From assembly GCA_031366605.1 (NCBI GenBank), contig JANLOO010000034.1, positions 72,673 to 136,672 of the forward strand: DNA of 64,000 nt, in the 5' to 3' direction. The stretch's first letter is position 1, and every line of letters begins with the position of its first letter. Shown here in pieces: positions 18,318-27,081 of this stretch. The position numbers were made by a program, and so were the translations under genes. Below the pieces are notes generated by a model, which was not told the origin of the DNA, made no database searches, and saw only the letters and a list, made by a program, of their open reading frames with translations. This DNA comes from CALMEC01 sp031366605 (GTDB taxonomy: Bacteria > Actinomycetota > Thermoleophilia > Miltoncostaeales > Miltoncostaeaceae).

Positions 18318-19492
18318 CCGACGCCCCCGTCTGCGGCAAACCATGCCGCCGTGCCCATGCCGCCGGCGATCGCGGCCAGCGCGAGACCCGTTTCTCCACC
18401 TCGGCCGGCCAGATCCGCGACGAGGCGCACGATCTGAATCGCCCCGGAGGCGCCCCATGGATGCCCCAAAGCGATGGCACCTCCGTGCGGGTTGACCAGT
18501 CGTTCGTCGATTCCCAGTTCGTCGATCGTGGCGAGCGTCTGGCTTGCGAACGCCTCGGTCAACGCCATCTGCGTCAGTGCGTCCGCCGCAAACGCCGCGT
18601 TGCGCTGTGCCAACAGCCGCACGGCGGCGACCCCGCCGATGCCGCACAGTCGCGGGTCGACTCCTGTCGTGCAGCTGTCCAGGTGCCGTAGGCCCGGCCG
18701 ACCAAGACGCTCGGCCATCCGTCGCGAGGCCACGATGACGGCCGCCGCCCCGTCGGCGATCTGACTCGCGTTGCCCGCGGTCACCGTGCCCCCGGCGGTC
18801 ACGATGGCGGGGAACCGTGCGAGACGCTCGGGCGTCAGCGTTGCGCGCGGGCACGAGTCCTCGGCAACGACCTGCGTGCCCCGAGGGGTCGTGATCGTGC
18901 AGGGCGCGATCTCGCGTTTGAACACTCCAGCCACCTGGGCCGCGATCGCCCGCTGGTGACTCCGCCCCGCGTAGGCGTCTTGGCAGGTCCGGGGAATCCC
19001 CCACTCCGCGGCGATGGTCTCGGCGGATTCGGCCATGCCGGGATCGTCGTGACCGCCACCGGCGAACATGCGGCGCGGGAAGAATCGACGCCCGCCTCTG
19101 CCCTGGTCCTGTGCAGCCTCCGCGCGCACCGGTGAGGTGGAGGCGCTCTCGACGCCCCCCGCGATGTAGAGCTCACCGGCGCCCGCCTCCACGAGTCGAC
19201 ACGCCAACACGATCGCGTCGAGTCCCCCACCGCACTGGCGATCGATGGTCATCCCGGGAACGGCGGCGGCAAGACCGGCGTCGAGCGCGACCCGCCGCGC
19301 GAGGTTGCCACCAGGTCCGGCAGCGGTGGCGAGGATCACGTCTGCGACGGCATCAGGCGCGAGCCCGACGTCCTCGATCAGCGCACGCACGACAATCGTT
19401 GCGAGCGTCTGCGCGTCGAGCGTCGCCAGGTCACCATCGAGCCGCGCGATGGGCGTTCGCCGCCCCGCCACGATCAGCGCAGACTCGTCCAT
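18314..19492 (-). CDS. Thiolase family protein with a substituted C-terminal catalytic cysteine
   Basis: The 392-aa protein has the nucleophile motif DRQCGGGLDAI (C87) and the histidine motif NPHGGAIALGHPWGASGA. In biosynthetic thiolases a C-terminal CIGGG motif holds the proton-relay cysteine; here the aligned segment reads AAIAGGMG, so cysteine is replaced by Ala374. The enzyme may not perform the standard reversible acetyl-CoA condensation. It abuts the acyl-CoA ligase gene (TAG then ATG with no gap) and overlaps EcfA. A BioY-ligase-thiolase set also occurs in Bacillus (yhfU-yhfT-yhfS), which was proposed to relate to biotin precursors. Confidence 0.85.
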   Translation of the reverse strand: MDESALIVAGRRTPIARLDGDLATLDAQTLATIVVRALIEDVGLAPDAVADVILATAAGPGGNLARRVALDAGLAAAVPGMTIDRQCGGGLDAIVLACRLVEAGAGELYIAGGVESASTSPVRAEAAQDQGRGGRRFFPRRMFAGGGHDDPGMAESAETIAAEWGIPRTCQDAYAGRSHQRAIAAQVAGVFKREIAPCTITTPRGTQVVAEDSCPRATLTPERLARFPAIVTAGGTVTAGNASQIADGAAAVIVASRRMAERLGRPGLRHLDSCTTGVDPRLCGIGGVAAVRLLAQRNAAFAADALTQMALTEAFASQTLATIDELGIDERLVNPHGGAIALGHPWGASGAIQIVRLVADLAGRGGETGLALAAIAGGMGTAAWFAADGGVG

Positions 19493-21019
19493 CTAACGGA
19501 ATTCCTGCGTGACGCCGTCCAGCACGAGCTGCCGCACGGCTTGCCGATCGACCTTGCCGGTCCGCCCCACTGGCACCGGGCCGTCGATGATCACGTACCG
19601 GCGCGGTCGTTTGTAGCGGGCCAGTCTGGTGGCCACGTGGTGGCGCAGATCGCTCCGAGCCGGCGTTGCCCCGGGTTCGATCGCCACGACCGCGCACACC
19701 ACTTCGCCCCAGGTCGGATCCGGCAGGCCGACCACGACGCACGCGGCGACCCCGGGAGCGCTCCCCACGATCTGCTCGACCTCCTCGGGCTGCACGTTGG
19801 CACCCCCTGTGATGATCAGGCTCGAGCCGCGCCCCGCGATCGAGAGGAACCCGGCTTCGTCCAAGACGCCACGGTCACCAACCGTCACCCATCCGTCAGC
19901 GAGCGCCCGCGCGCCGGATGCCGGGGGCTCCCCGCGATAGCCCGAGAACACCAGCCGGCTGCGGGCGAAGATGACGCCGGCCTGACCGGCGGCGACGACC
20001 TGGTCATCATCGTCGCGGATGCTGACCTCGACCCCTGGGAACACCCGCCCCACTGATCCTGGTGGTGTGCCGTCGCCATCCACCTGAATCGCGACGAACG
20101 AAAGCTCGGACGCGCCGTAATACTCCACCAGGCGGCTGGTCGGGAACCGTCGGCCGGTGCGCCGGCGGACGTCGGCATCGAGACGCGCACCGGCGCACAA
20201 GATGTAGTCGGGATCGGACGCCCCCGCACGCGGCGCGCCCTGTGCGTGTTGGGCGAGCATTGTCGGCACGACGTACACGCCAGACAGACGATCCGAACCC
20301 TCGAGTCGCTGTGCCACGTGTCCTGGCGAGTACTCCGCCGCGGTCACGAGCTCGACCGTTGCGCCGACGTGCAGGGCATGGAGCGCACCGAACAGAAAGT
20401 GCGAGCTGGACAACGGGCCGGGAATCAACACCGTCCCCTGGGGGTCCATCGGACACAAGCCGCCGAAGCGCTCGAAACTCTCCCACCACGATCGGTGCGA
20501 ACGCACGAATGCCTTGGGCCGACCCGAGCTGCCCGATGTGAAGCCCACATAGAACGCGGCATCCGGCCTGGCCGCCGCAGCACGCCGTGTGACCGTCACG
20601 CCGTCGCGCGTCAAGACGGTCCAGCCCGGGTTCATCTGTGGGGATACCCGCCAGCCTTGCTGAGTCACGGCAGCCGTAGCCGCGCGACATTCCTCGGCGA
20701 CGATGACCGCGCACGGATCGAGCTGTGCGATGGCGCCCGCCACCTCACGCTCGGACCATGACGGGTCGAGCACGCCCACCGCCCACCCGGCCGAGGCCAG
20801 TCCGAGGAAACAGGCCACGAACTGTGGGGTCCAGTCGGCCATGATCGCGACGAACGAGGTCCGGTCGTCATCGTGTCCAGACCACGCCCCGCTGTGCTCG
20901 CCGACAGCCGCCGCCTGAGCACGCAGCTCCGTATACGACAACGCGCCCCCCGACCCCCGCAGCGCAATCCGGTCGTCACGCGTCGGGGTCGTCGCCAACG
21001 CCTGGGAGGTCACCAGCAT
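19493..21019 (-). CDS. Acyl-CoA synthetase / AMP-dependent ligase
   Basis: The 508-residue ANL-superfamily enzyme has the AMP loop FTSGSSGRPKAFVRSH, the adenine motif EYYGASELSF, the hinge region VTVGDRGVLDEAGFLSIAGR and the C-terminal catalytic lysine in GRTGKVDRQA. It activates a carboxylic acid to acyl-AMP and acyl-CoA. It lies eight bases after bioY and runs directly into the thiolase gene. By analogy with the Bacillus yhfUTS group the acid may be a biotin-related dicarboxylate or a short fatty acid, but the pocket cannot be read from sequence by eye. Confidence 0.88.
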   Translation of the reverse strand: MLVTSQALATTPTRDDRIALRGSGGALSYTELRAQAAAVGEHSGAWSGHDDDRTSFVAIMADWTPQFVACFLGLASAGWAVGVLDPSWSEREVAGAIAQLDPCAVIVAEECRAATAAVTQQGWRVSPQMNPGWTVLTRDGVTVTRRAAAARPDAAFYVGFTSGSSGRPKAFVRSHRSWWESFERFGGLCPMDPQGTVLIPGPLSSSHFLFGALHALHVGATVELVTAAEYSPGHVAQRLEGSDRLSGVYVVPTMLAQHAQGAPRAGASDPDYILCAGARLDADVRRRTGRRFPTSRLVEYYGASELSFVAIQVDGDGTPPGSVGRVFPGVEVSIRDDDDQVVAAGQAGVIFARSRLVFSGYRGEPPASGARALADGWVTVGDRGVLDEAGFLSIAGRGSSLIITGGANVQPEEVEQIVGSAPGVAACVVVGLPDPTWGEVVCAVVAIEPGATPARSDLRHHVATRLARYKRPRRYVIIDGPVPVGRTGKVDRQAVRQLVLDGVTQEFR

Positions 21020-21027
21020 GGGCGCCC

Positions 21028-21612
21028 CTATGCGGACGCCCGGGCGAGGTGGGGCTGCAAGAAAGGCGCGGCCCGGAACGCGGACGTCGCAACCACGGTC
21101 GCTGCCGCAGCCTTGAGCAGGTCACCGGGGACGAAGTTCATCGATGCCCGGAAGAACGTGCCGAGCGGGATGTCGGCCACCGCCGACCCGATCGGAATGC
21201 CGATGCAATAGAGCGCGACGATGCCCCCGAACACCGCGGCGACAAAGTGCGTGGCCAGCTGAACCGCGGGGAGCCGCGTGCCACCGAGCTTGCGAAGGCC
21301 GGAGATGATGAGCGCCACGACCGCAGCCGCGACGGGAAAGCCCAACACGAACCCGGCGCTCCCGGTCGAGAACACGCCCCACCCGCCACGGCCGCCTGAC
21401 AGCAATGGCAGCCCGGCAGCGACGAGCCCGACGAACAGCGCCACCGACAGGAATGCCTCAACGGGCACCAACATCAGCCCCGCGATCATCACACCGAGCG
21501 TCTGGGCCGTGATGGGCACCGAGATGCCCGGCACGCTGAAGGCCGGGGTGAGTCCAAGCACCGCAACGAGCGCTGCGAACACCGCGATGCGAGCGATCCG
21601 CTGACCGCTCAT
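21028..21612 (-). CDS. bioY: Biotin transporter substrate-binding subunit BioY
   Basis: ATG 21612 follows AGGAG by seven bases and yields 194 residues; a longer start 45 bases upstream is less likely. The protein has six membrane helices, with ARIAVFAALVAVLGLTPAFSVP and the BioY hallmarks PITAQTLGVMIAGLML and GLPLLSGGRGGWGVFSTGSAGFVLGFP. It is the S-component that binds biotin. It heads an operon with a ligase, thiolase, EcfA, EcfT and hotdog gene, and is divergent from birA, which probably represses it. Confidence 0.95.
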   Translation of the reverse strand: MSGQRIARIAVFAALVAVLGLTPAFSVPGISVPITAQTLGVMIAGLMLVPVEAFLSVALFVGLVAAGLPLLSGGRGGWGVFSTGSAGFVLGFPVAAAVVALIISGLRKLGGTRLPAVQLATHFVAAVFGGIVALYCIGIPIGSAVADIPLGTFFRASMNFVPGDLLKAAAATVVATSAFRAAPFLQPHLARASA

Positions 21613-21687
21613 CCCCCCGCTCCTCGCACCCGCCGTTGTGTGATCGCCATCGCCCATGTGTGCCTCCCGGCCGTCAGACTGTCGTTG

Positions 21688-21716
21688 GCCGTGACACTAT
21701 CCGAGGTCGTCACGGC
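21688..21716. promoter_or_regulatory. Inverted repeat in the bioY-birA intergenic region, candidate operator
   Basis: GCCGTGAC (21688-21695) and GTCACGGC (21709-21716) form a perfect 8-bp inverted repeat separated by 13 bases, inside the 142-bp bioY-birA region. A TATAAG-like element follows at 21718-21723. BirA operators in other bacteria are inverted half-sites with a similar long spacer, although the half-site sequence here differs from the classical TTGTAAACC type. The assignment to BirA is an inference. Confidence 0.4.
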
Positions 21717-21754
21717 ATATAAGGTTGACCCGTGACGATCTACCCCTTCCACCG

Positions 21755-22723
21755 ATGAGCACCGACACCGACGAACGCCGTGAGCAGGTCCTCGAAGCCC
21801 TCGTGGCCGCGGGCGCCGACGGCGTCTCGGGTCAGGTGATCGCGGAACGGCTGGGTTGTTCGCGGGCGGCGATCCACCGGCACGTCGAGACGCTGCGACG
21901 CAACGGCACCGCGATCGACGGCGTCCACGAGGGCTACCGCCTGGCCGCCGAGGCCGATCCGATCGTGCCCCGCCTGGTTCAGCTCGAGCTGTCACCTCCG
22001 ATCGCAGGTCCCATCCGCTGGAGCCCGAGCACGGGCTCAACCAACGATGACGCGGTCGGGCACGCACGTGCAGGCGCGCCTGAAGGCCTGATCATCGGCA
22101 CGGACTTCCAGATGAGCGGCCGGGGACGCCGTGGGCGTGAGTGGCGATCCGAGCCGGGTGACGCGGTGCTGTGCTCGGTGCTGCTGCGGCCCCCCGTCGC
22201 GCCCGCCGACACAGGGGTGCTGCCGATCATCGCGGCAGTCTCGGTCGCCGAGGCGCTTGGCGCCGGGGCCGGGATCATCTGGCCCAACGACATCGTCATC
22301 GCCGACCGCAAGGTGTGCGGCATCCTCTGCGAACTGTCCGCCGACGAGAGCGGCGTGGCGTGGGTGGTCGTCGGCATGGGTATCAACGTGCGCGGGGTCC
22401 CCGAGCTGGCCGATGCCCGATGGCAGCCGGGTGCGCTCGCGGACGACGGCACGCAGCCGTCACGCATGCAGGTGCTCGTCGCCGTGCTGACGATCCTGGG
22501 TCGCCACTACGCCGAGTGGCTCACGGATGGGCCGTCAGCCGCGTTGGCCGCGTTCAGCCGACGCGATCTGCTGCACGGGTCGGGCATCACGATCCAGACC
22601 GGCGATCGTGAGACCTCCGGCACGGCAAGCGGCGTTGACGACCAAGGCCGCCTGCGTGTGATGACCGCAGCCGGCGAAGTCGTCGTGAGCGCGGGTGAGG
22701 TCACGCGGATCGAGCGGGGCTGA
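21755..22723 (+). CDS. birA: Bifunctional biotin ligase / biotin operon repressor
   Basis: ATG 21755 gives 322 residues; TTG 21725 is an alternative. The N-terminal winged helix (SGQVIAERLGCSRAAIHRHVETLRRNG) is followed by the ligase domain with STNDDA, the biotinyl-AMP loop GRGRRGREW, IWPNDIVI, and KVCGILCE carrying the catalytic lysine, then a C-terminal SH3-like cap. It biotinylates carboxylases and, with its HTH, should repress the adjacent bioY operon when biotin is plentiful. Confidence 0.95.
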   Translation: MSTDTDERREQVLEALVAAGADGVSGQVIAERLGCSRAAIHRHVETLRRNGTAIDGVHEGYRLAAEADPIVPRLVQLELSPPIAGPIRWSPSTGSTNDDAVGHARAGAPEGLIIGTDFQMSGRGRRGREWRSEPGDAVLCSVLLRPPVAPADTGVLPIIAAVSVAEALGAGAGIIWPNDIVIADRKVCGILCELSADESGVAWVVVGMGINVRGVPELADARWQPGALADDGTQPSRMQVLVAVLTILGRHYAEWLTDGPSAALAAFSRRDLLHGSGITIQTGDRETSGTASGVDDQGRLRVMTAAGEVVVSAGEVTRIERG

Positions 22724-22749
22724 ACCCGTCGACCCGCAGACCAGCGCGA

Positions 22750-23406
22750 TCAGTCGCCCAAGAGATTCAGCAGCGACGTGAAGATGTTGACGATCGACAC
22801 GAAGATGCCCGTCGCAAGCCAGATCGCGTCGTCCTCGGTGGCGTGCTTGCGGAGGAAGTTGAAGTCGATCACCAGGAGCAACGCGGAGACCCCGTAGATG
22901 GCCAGGCTGAACACGGGGTTGAGCGGACCCGAGATCAACGACCAGACGATCGCAACGCCGCAGAGGCCGAACACGACCAGCGACACCGGTTTCATCCACG
23001 ACGCGAGGTCCTTCTTGAGGAGCAGCCCGATCGCTCCCATGCCGAGCACGGTGGCGGCGGTCCCTGCGGTCGCCTGGGCGAGGGTGCCGGGCTCGACCGT
23101 GGCGTAGAACTTGAGGACGGGGCCCAGGCCCAACCCCAGCAGCGTCGCTGTGCCGAACAGCCAGCCCATCGCAAAGCCGCCGACACGGAACCGCTGCCCG
23201 GCAAACGATGAGACGAGCAGCATGCCGATGCCCGCGAGTGAGCAGGCGATCGCCGCTCCGCGCGAAAGGTCGCGCCCGAGGTACGAACCCAGCGCGAGAA
23301 AACCGATTGCGATGGCGACGAGGCCCATGACCCAACCGAATACCCCGATGGCGGAGCGTTCTTGGGCACTGGTGACGTCGCGGCTGTACATGGTGTCGTT
23401 GTTCAT
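22750..23406 (-). CDS. Bax inhibitor-1/YccA family membrane protein
   Basis: The 218-aa protein has seven predicted membrane segments and ends with the conserved PVFSLAIYGVSALLLVIDFN and a later IFVSIVNIFTSLLNLLG, where the acidic residue in the sixth helix (IDF) is the BI-1 pH-sensing position. Family members are Ca2+ leak channels or modulators of membrane proteases (YccA-FtsH). Length is typical. It is a single gene, with its start ATG 23406 well away from its neighbours. Confidence 0.85.
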   Translation of the reverse strand: MNNDTMYSRDVTSAQERSAIGVFGWVMGLVAIAIGFLALGSYLGRDLSRGAAIACSLAGIGMLLVSSFAGQRFRVGGFAMGWLFGTATLLGLGLGPVLKFYATVEPGTLAQATAGTAATVLGMGAIGLLLKKDLASWMKPVSLVVFGLCGVAIVWSLISGPLNPVFSLAIYGVSALLLVIDFNFLRKHATEDDAIWLATGIFVSIVNIFTSLLNLLGD

Positions 23407-23493
23407 GCGAACCAGAATAGCGCCCCTGGGCGCATGCTCAGAACCGCGGCGTCGTCCCCGACAGCCCGCGTGAGGTTCGCCACTGGATCCCGT

Positions 23494-23805
23494 TCAGCTT
23501 CGGAGATCTCGCCGGTCCGTTGGACTCACGACCTTCATCAGCGAACCGACAGCGTGATCGCGTTCGAGTGCATGACGCAGAGGGAGCGCCTCGTCGATCG
23601 AGTAGCGGTTGCGCCGTCCGACGCGCGTGCGGCTGACGTATCCGGCCTCGACAAGGTCCCCCACGATGCCCTGCGCGGCCCGCTCGGTGATGCCAACCAA
23701 CTGGGCGACGTCGCGCAACCGCACGTCAGGGTCGCGTGCGAGGCACACCAGCACGTGCGCGTGGTTGGTCAGAAACGTCCAGCGCGACTGCTGCGGGTCT
23801 GCCAT
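23494..23805 (-). CDS. Winged-helix (MarR/ArsR-type) transcriptional regulator
   Basis: The 103-aa protein is essentially a single winged-helix domain: HAHVLVCLARDPDVRLRDVAQLVGITERAAQGIVGDLVEAGYVSRTRVGRRNRYSID. ITERAAQGIVGDL is the recognition helix, and the R-RN-Y element forms the wing. It follows cysN by 11 bases on the same strand, so it could be co-transcribed with the sulfate-activation genes. No effector-binding domain or cysteine sensor is visible. The regulon is unknown. Confidence 0.75.
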   Translation of the reverse strand: MADPQQSRWTFLTNHAHVLVCLARDPDVRLRDVAQLVGITERAAQGIVGDLVEAGYVSRTRVGRRNRYSIDEALPLRHALERDHAVGSLMKVVSPTDRRDLRS

Positions 23806-23816
23806 TCGACTGGAGA

Positions 23817-25082
23817 CTAGTCGGCTGTCCCGCCGTCCACGATCATGCCGGCACCGAGCGTGTCGTTTGTGGCCTCGTCGATCAGAATGAAGCTGCCTGT
23901 CGTGCGGTTGGCGCGGTACGGGTCGACGACAAGTGGCTGGCTCACGCGGAGTCGGATGCGCCCCAGGTCGTTGAGCCCCAGGGTGTCCGATGCAACCGGG
24001 TCGAACGTGTGGATGTCGACGCGGTGCTCGATGGCGTCAACCACCGCACGGGCCTCACGCGTCGTATGGCGGATGACGTACTTGGATCCCGGGGTCAACT
24101 GACGGTCGCTCATCCAGCACACGTCCGCCACAAGCTCACGCATCACGAGCGGAGGGAACTCGGTGCCGACGATCATGTCGCCGCGGGCGACATCAAAGTT
24201 GTCGGCAAGACGGATCGTGACCGACCGCGGCGCCTCGGCCACGCCGAGCTGCCCGTCGATCGTCTCGACACCCGCGATCACCGTGCGGTGTCCGGCCGGC
24301 AGCACCAGGACGTCCATCCCGGGACGGAACTCACCTGAGGCGATCTGGCCCGCGTACCCACGGTAGTCGTGGTACTCGGTGGCCTGCGGGCGGATGACCC
24401 ATTGCACGGGGTACCGCGCCGGCAGCTCGGTCCGCCCACGATCCAGTGGGATGCCCTCGAGGTGACTCAGCAGTGACGGCCCCGTGTACCAATCCATCCG
24501 CGTACTCGCGTCGACCACGTTGTCGCCGTCCAGCGCCGAGATTGGGATCAGATCGATTTCGATGTCCAGGTCGTCGGCGAACGCCCGAAACTGCGCCTCG
24601 ATCTCGTCGAACCGGGCCTGCGAGAACTCCACCAGGTCCATCTTGTTGATCGCGACGACGATGCGCGGGATGCGCAGCAGCGAGCAGACGTAGGTGTGCC
24701 GGCGGGTTTGCTCGGCCACACCGTGGCGCGCGTCGATGAGGATCACCGCGACGTCGGCCGTGGAGGCGCCGGTCGCCATGTTGCGCGTGTACTGCACGTG
24801 ACCAGGGCAGTCGGCGATGATGAATCGCCGCAGCGGCGTCGCGAACGGCCGGTACGCCACGTCGATCGTGATGCCCTGCTCGCGCTCGGCGCGCAGCCCG
24901 TCGGTCAGCAGGGCCAGGTTGACGTAGCCGTCACCACGCCGTTCGCTGACCTCCTCGATGTGCTCCAACTGGTCGGCCATGACCTGCTTGCTGTCGTACA
25001 GCAAGCGCCCGATCAGGGTGCTCTTGCCATCGTCGACCGATCCGCACGTCACCAGTCGGCAGAGGTCAACGTGATCGATCAC
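23817..25082 (-). CDS. cysN: Sulfate adenylyltransferase subunit 1 (GTPase)
   Basis: The 421-aa EF-Tu-like GTPase shows the P-loop GSVDDGKSTL, switch motif DCPGHVQYTRNM, specificity NKMDL and EQGITIDVAYR. It pairs with CysD to make adenosine 5'-phosphosulfate, GTP hydrolysis driving the reaction. The length matches CysN without a fused APS kinase (CysC), so no kinase is encoded here. It starts eight bases after cysD. Confidence 0.96.
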   Translation of the reverse strand: MIDHVDLCRLVTCGSVDDGKSTLIGRLLYDSKQVMADQLEHIEEVSERRGDGYVNLALLTDGLRAEREQGITIDVAYRPFATPLRRFIIADCPGHVQYTRNMATGASTADVAVILIDARHGVAEQTRRHTYVCSLLRIPRIVVAINKMDLVEFSQARFDEIEAQFRAFADDLDIEIDLIPISALDGDNVVDASTRMDWYTGPSLLSHLEGIPLDRGRTELPARYPVQWVIRPQATEYHDYRGYAGQIASGEFRPGMDVLVLPAGHRTVIAGVETIDGQLGVAEAPRSVTIRLADNFDVARGDMIVGTEFPPLVMRELVADVCWMSDRQLTPGSKYVIRHTTREARAVVDAIEHRVDIHTFDPVASDTLGLNDLGRIRLRVSQPLVVDPYRANRTTGSFILIDEATNDTLGAGMIVDGGTAD

Positions 25083-25090
25083 GATGGGAC

Positions 25091-25993
25091 TCAGAAGTAG
25101 CCGACCCGTTTGCGGTCTTCCATGGCGGCCTCGCTGGCGCGATCGTCGGCGCGGGTCTCGCCGCGTTCGGTGATGCGTGTCGCGACGATCTCGGTGACCA
25201 CATCCTCAAGCGTCGCCGCAGTCGATGCGACCGCGCCGGTGCAGCTCATGTCCCCAACTGTCCGAAAGCGAACGGACGTTGTGAACACCTCTTCGGTCGG
25301 AAGGCGCTCAACCACCTCACTCGCCGCGTAGAGCATGCCGTCACGGGCGAACACCTCGCGCTCGTGCGCGAAATAGATCGTCGGAAGCTCGATGTGCTCG
25401 CGGGCGACGTACTCCCAGACGTCCAGCTCGGTCCAATTGGAGATCGGGAACACGCGCACATGCTCGCCTTTGCGAACGCGGCCGTTGTACAGGCTCCAAA
25501 CCTCCGGACGTTGGGCACGTGGGTCCCATTGGCCAAAGTCGTCGCGGAAGCTGAACACGCGTTCCTTGGCCCTGGCGCGCTCCTCGTCGCGGCGTGCTCC
25601 GCCGATCGCGGCATCAAAGCCATGCTTCTCGATTGCGTCCAGCAGCGATGTCGTCTGCAGCTGGTTCCGCGATGAGCGCGGACCTGTCTGCTCGGTCACC
25701 CGGCCGGTGTCGATCGACTCCTGGACCGATGCCACGATCAGCCGCTCACCCAGCTGGGCGACGCGGGCGTCGCGGTATGCGATGACCTCGGGGAAGTTGT
25801 GGCCGGTGTCGATGTGCATCAACGGAAACGGAAAGCCTGCGGGGCGGAAGGCCTTCTCGGCCAGGCGTAGGAGCACCGCCGAATCCTTGCCGCCCGAGAA
25901 CAGCAGCACGGGTCGCTCGAGCTGGGCGGCGACCTCACGCATGATGTAGATCGCCTCGGCCTCGAGCATCTCGAGGTGTTCATGCGTGCTCAG
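25091..25993 (-). CDS. cysD: Sulfate adenylyltransferase subunit 2
   Basis: This ATP-pyrophosphatase-fold protein contains FSGGKDSAVLLRLAEKAF, MHIDTGHNFPEVI, GGARRDEERARAKERVFS, IFPISNWTELDVWEYV and a C-terminal DRKRVGYF. It forms APS with CysN. ATG 25969 is the first canonical start, but family members carry about eight more residues matching the in-frame STHEHLE upstream. The CTG at 25991-25993 overlaps the TauE stop as CTGA and is my preferred start. Either choice gives an intact enzyme. Confidence 0.95.
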   Translation of the reverse strand: MSTHEHLEMLEAEAIYIMREVAAQLERPVLLFSGGKDSAVLLRLAEKAFRPAGFPFPLMHIDTGHNFPEVIAYRDARVAQLGERLIVASVQESIDTGRVTEQTGPRSSRNQLQTTSLLDAIEKHGFDAAIGGARRDEERARAKERVFSFRDDFGQWDPRAQRPEVWSLYNGRVRKGEHVRVFPISNWTELDVWEYVAREHIELPTIYFAHEREVFARDGMLYAASEVVERLPTEEVFTTSVRFRTVGDMSCTGAVASTAATLEDVVTEIVATRITERGETRADDRASEAAMEDRKRVGYF

Positions 25994-26904
25994 GGCGCGT
26001 CAGCTCCCGGCGTCACGACCACCGGCACCACGCGCCCCATACGCACGGTCCGCCGCCATGCCCAGACGCCCAGCAGGATGGGGATGCCGACGATGACATA
26101 GGGCGGGATCTCGTAGCCGGCCTTGGTGATCAAGCCCATGCCCGCCGCCAACAGGACGATGCCGAGCGCCGGCCGCAGTCCCCGTTCGGGCATACGTGTC
26201 GCCAGGTGGCTTCCGACCCAGACGCCGGGGATCGAGCCGATCATGATCGAGCCCGCCAGCGCAAAGTCGATGTTGCCCGAGAAGAAGTGCGCGAAGCTGG
26301 CCGCCCACAACAGGATCGCGGCATGGAAGACGTCCGTGCCCACGACGCGGCGTGGCGTCAGCCGGAACAGCATGATCAGGAACAAGGCGATGAGTGCGCC
26401 CGACCCGGCCGAGGTGACACCCAACACGAAGCCCACGAGCACGCCGACGCCGACCGCCGCGACCTTGTGCCGGGTCTGCAGGTCGATCGTCTTGCGCTCA
26501 CGTGCGTGCGACGCCGTCGAGAACATCGCCCGCCAGAGGACCGCGACGCCGGTGATCAAGAGCGCGCCCGCAACGAGGCCCAACACGATGGAGTCGAATT
26601 GCCTGCCCGCATGGCGTTCGATGATCTTGAGTACCCACACGCCGGCGATCGTCGCGGGAATGCTGCCGACCCCGAGCCACAGCGAGATGCCCATGTCGAC
26701 GGTGCCTTTGCGGAAATGCGTCCATCCCCCAACGGTCTTGGTGACCGCGGCGTAGAAGATGTCCGTGCCGATCGCCAGCACCGGCTTGATCCCGAAGACG
26801 ATGATCAGCAGCGGTGTCATGAGCGAGCCGCCACCCATACCGGTGGTCCCCACGAGGATGCCCACGCCGAAGCCGAAGACGATCAGAAGCAGCGTCTGGG
26901 TCAC
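25990..26904 (-). CDS. TauE/SafE family sulfite exporter / sulfur permease
   Basis: The 304-aa membrane protein has eight segments. It has the family motif GVGILVGTTGMGGGSLMTPLLI near the start, with the half-repeat VGFVLGVTSAGSGALIALFLIML later. TauE/SafE proteins move sulfur-containing oxyanions; being first in a tauE-cysD-cysN operon suggests sulfate or thiosulfate uptake. The start is GTG 26904, with a weak GAGGG Shine-Dalgarno site. It is divergent from the siroheme genes. Confidence 0.88.
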   Translation of the reverse strand: MTQTLLLIVFGFGVGILVGTTGMGGGSLMTPLLIIVFGIKPVLAIGTDIFYAAVTKTVGGWTHFRKGTVDMGISLWLGVGSIPATIAGVWVLKIIERHAGRQFDSIVLGLVAGALLITGVAVLWRAMFSTASHARERKTIDLQTRHKVAAVGVGVLVGFVLGVTSAGSGALIALFLIMLFRLTPRRVVGTDVFHAAILLWAASFAHFFSGNIDFALAGSIMIGSIPGVWVGSHLATRMPERGLRPALGIVLLAAGMGLITKAGYEIPPYVIVGIPILLGVWAWRRTVRMGRVVPVVVTPGADAP

Positions 26905-26925
26905 CGGGTCCCTCGGGTCTCACTC

Positions 26926-26935
26926 ATATGCATAT
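26926..26935. promoter_or_regulatory. Palindrome in the tauE / siroheme divergent promoter region
   Basis: ATATGCATAT is a perfect 10-bp palindrome in an unusually A+T-rich patch (26920-26970), 22 bases upstream of the tauE start. The 177-bp region must serve both the cys operon and the siroheme genes. The palindrome could be a regulator site or part of the -10 element. No regulator is assigned. Confidence 0.3.
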
Positions 26936-27081
26936 CTGATCGCTCCAATAATACAAGGTTATAGCATTCGCGTCCGTCACCACCTGCGGACCCGGGTCGT
27001 CGCACCTGTCCGCCGCGCTGCCCGACTCCAAAAAACAGAATCACGATGGTGTTTGTGGTGTTTTACCGGTATCCTGCCCGC

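Noticed and set aside
27046..27081. Upstream ATG for the siroheme gene (12 more codons)
   Set aside because: The extra residues are hydrophobic and lie over the likely promoter; ATG 27082 gives the usual start.
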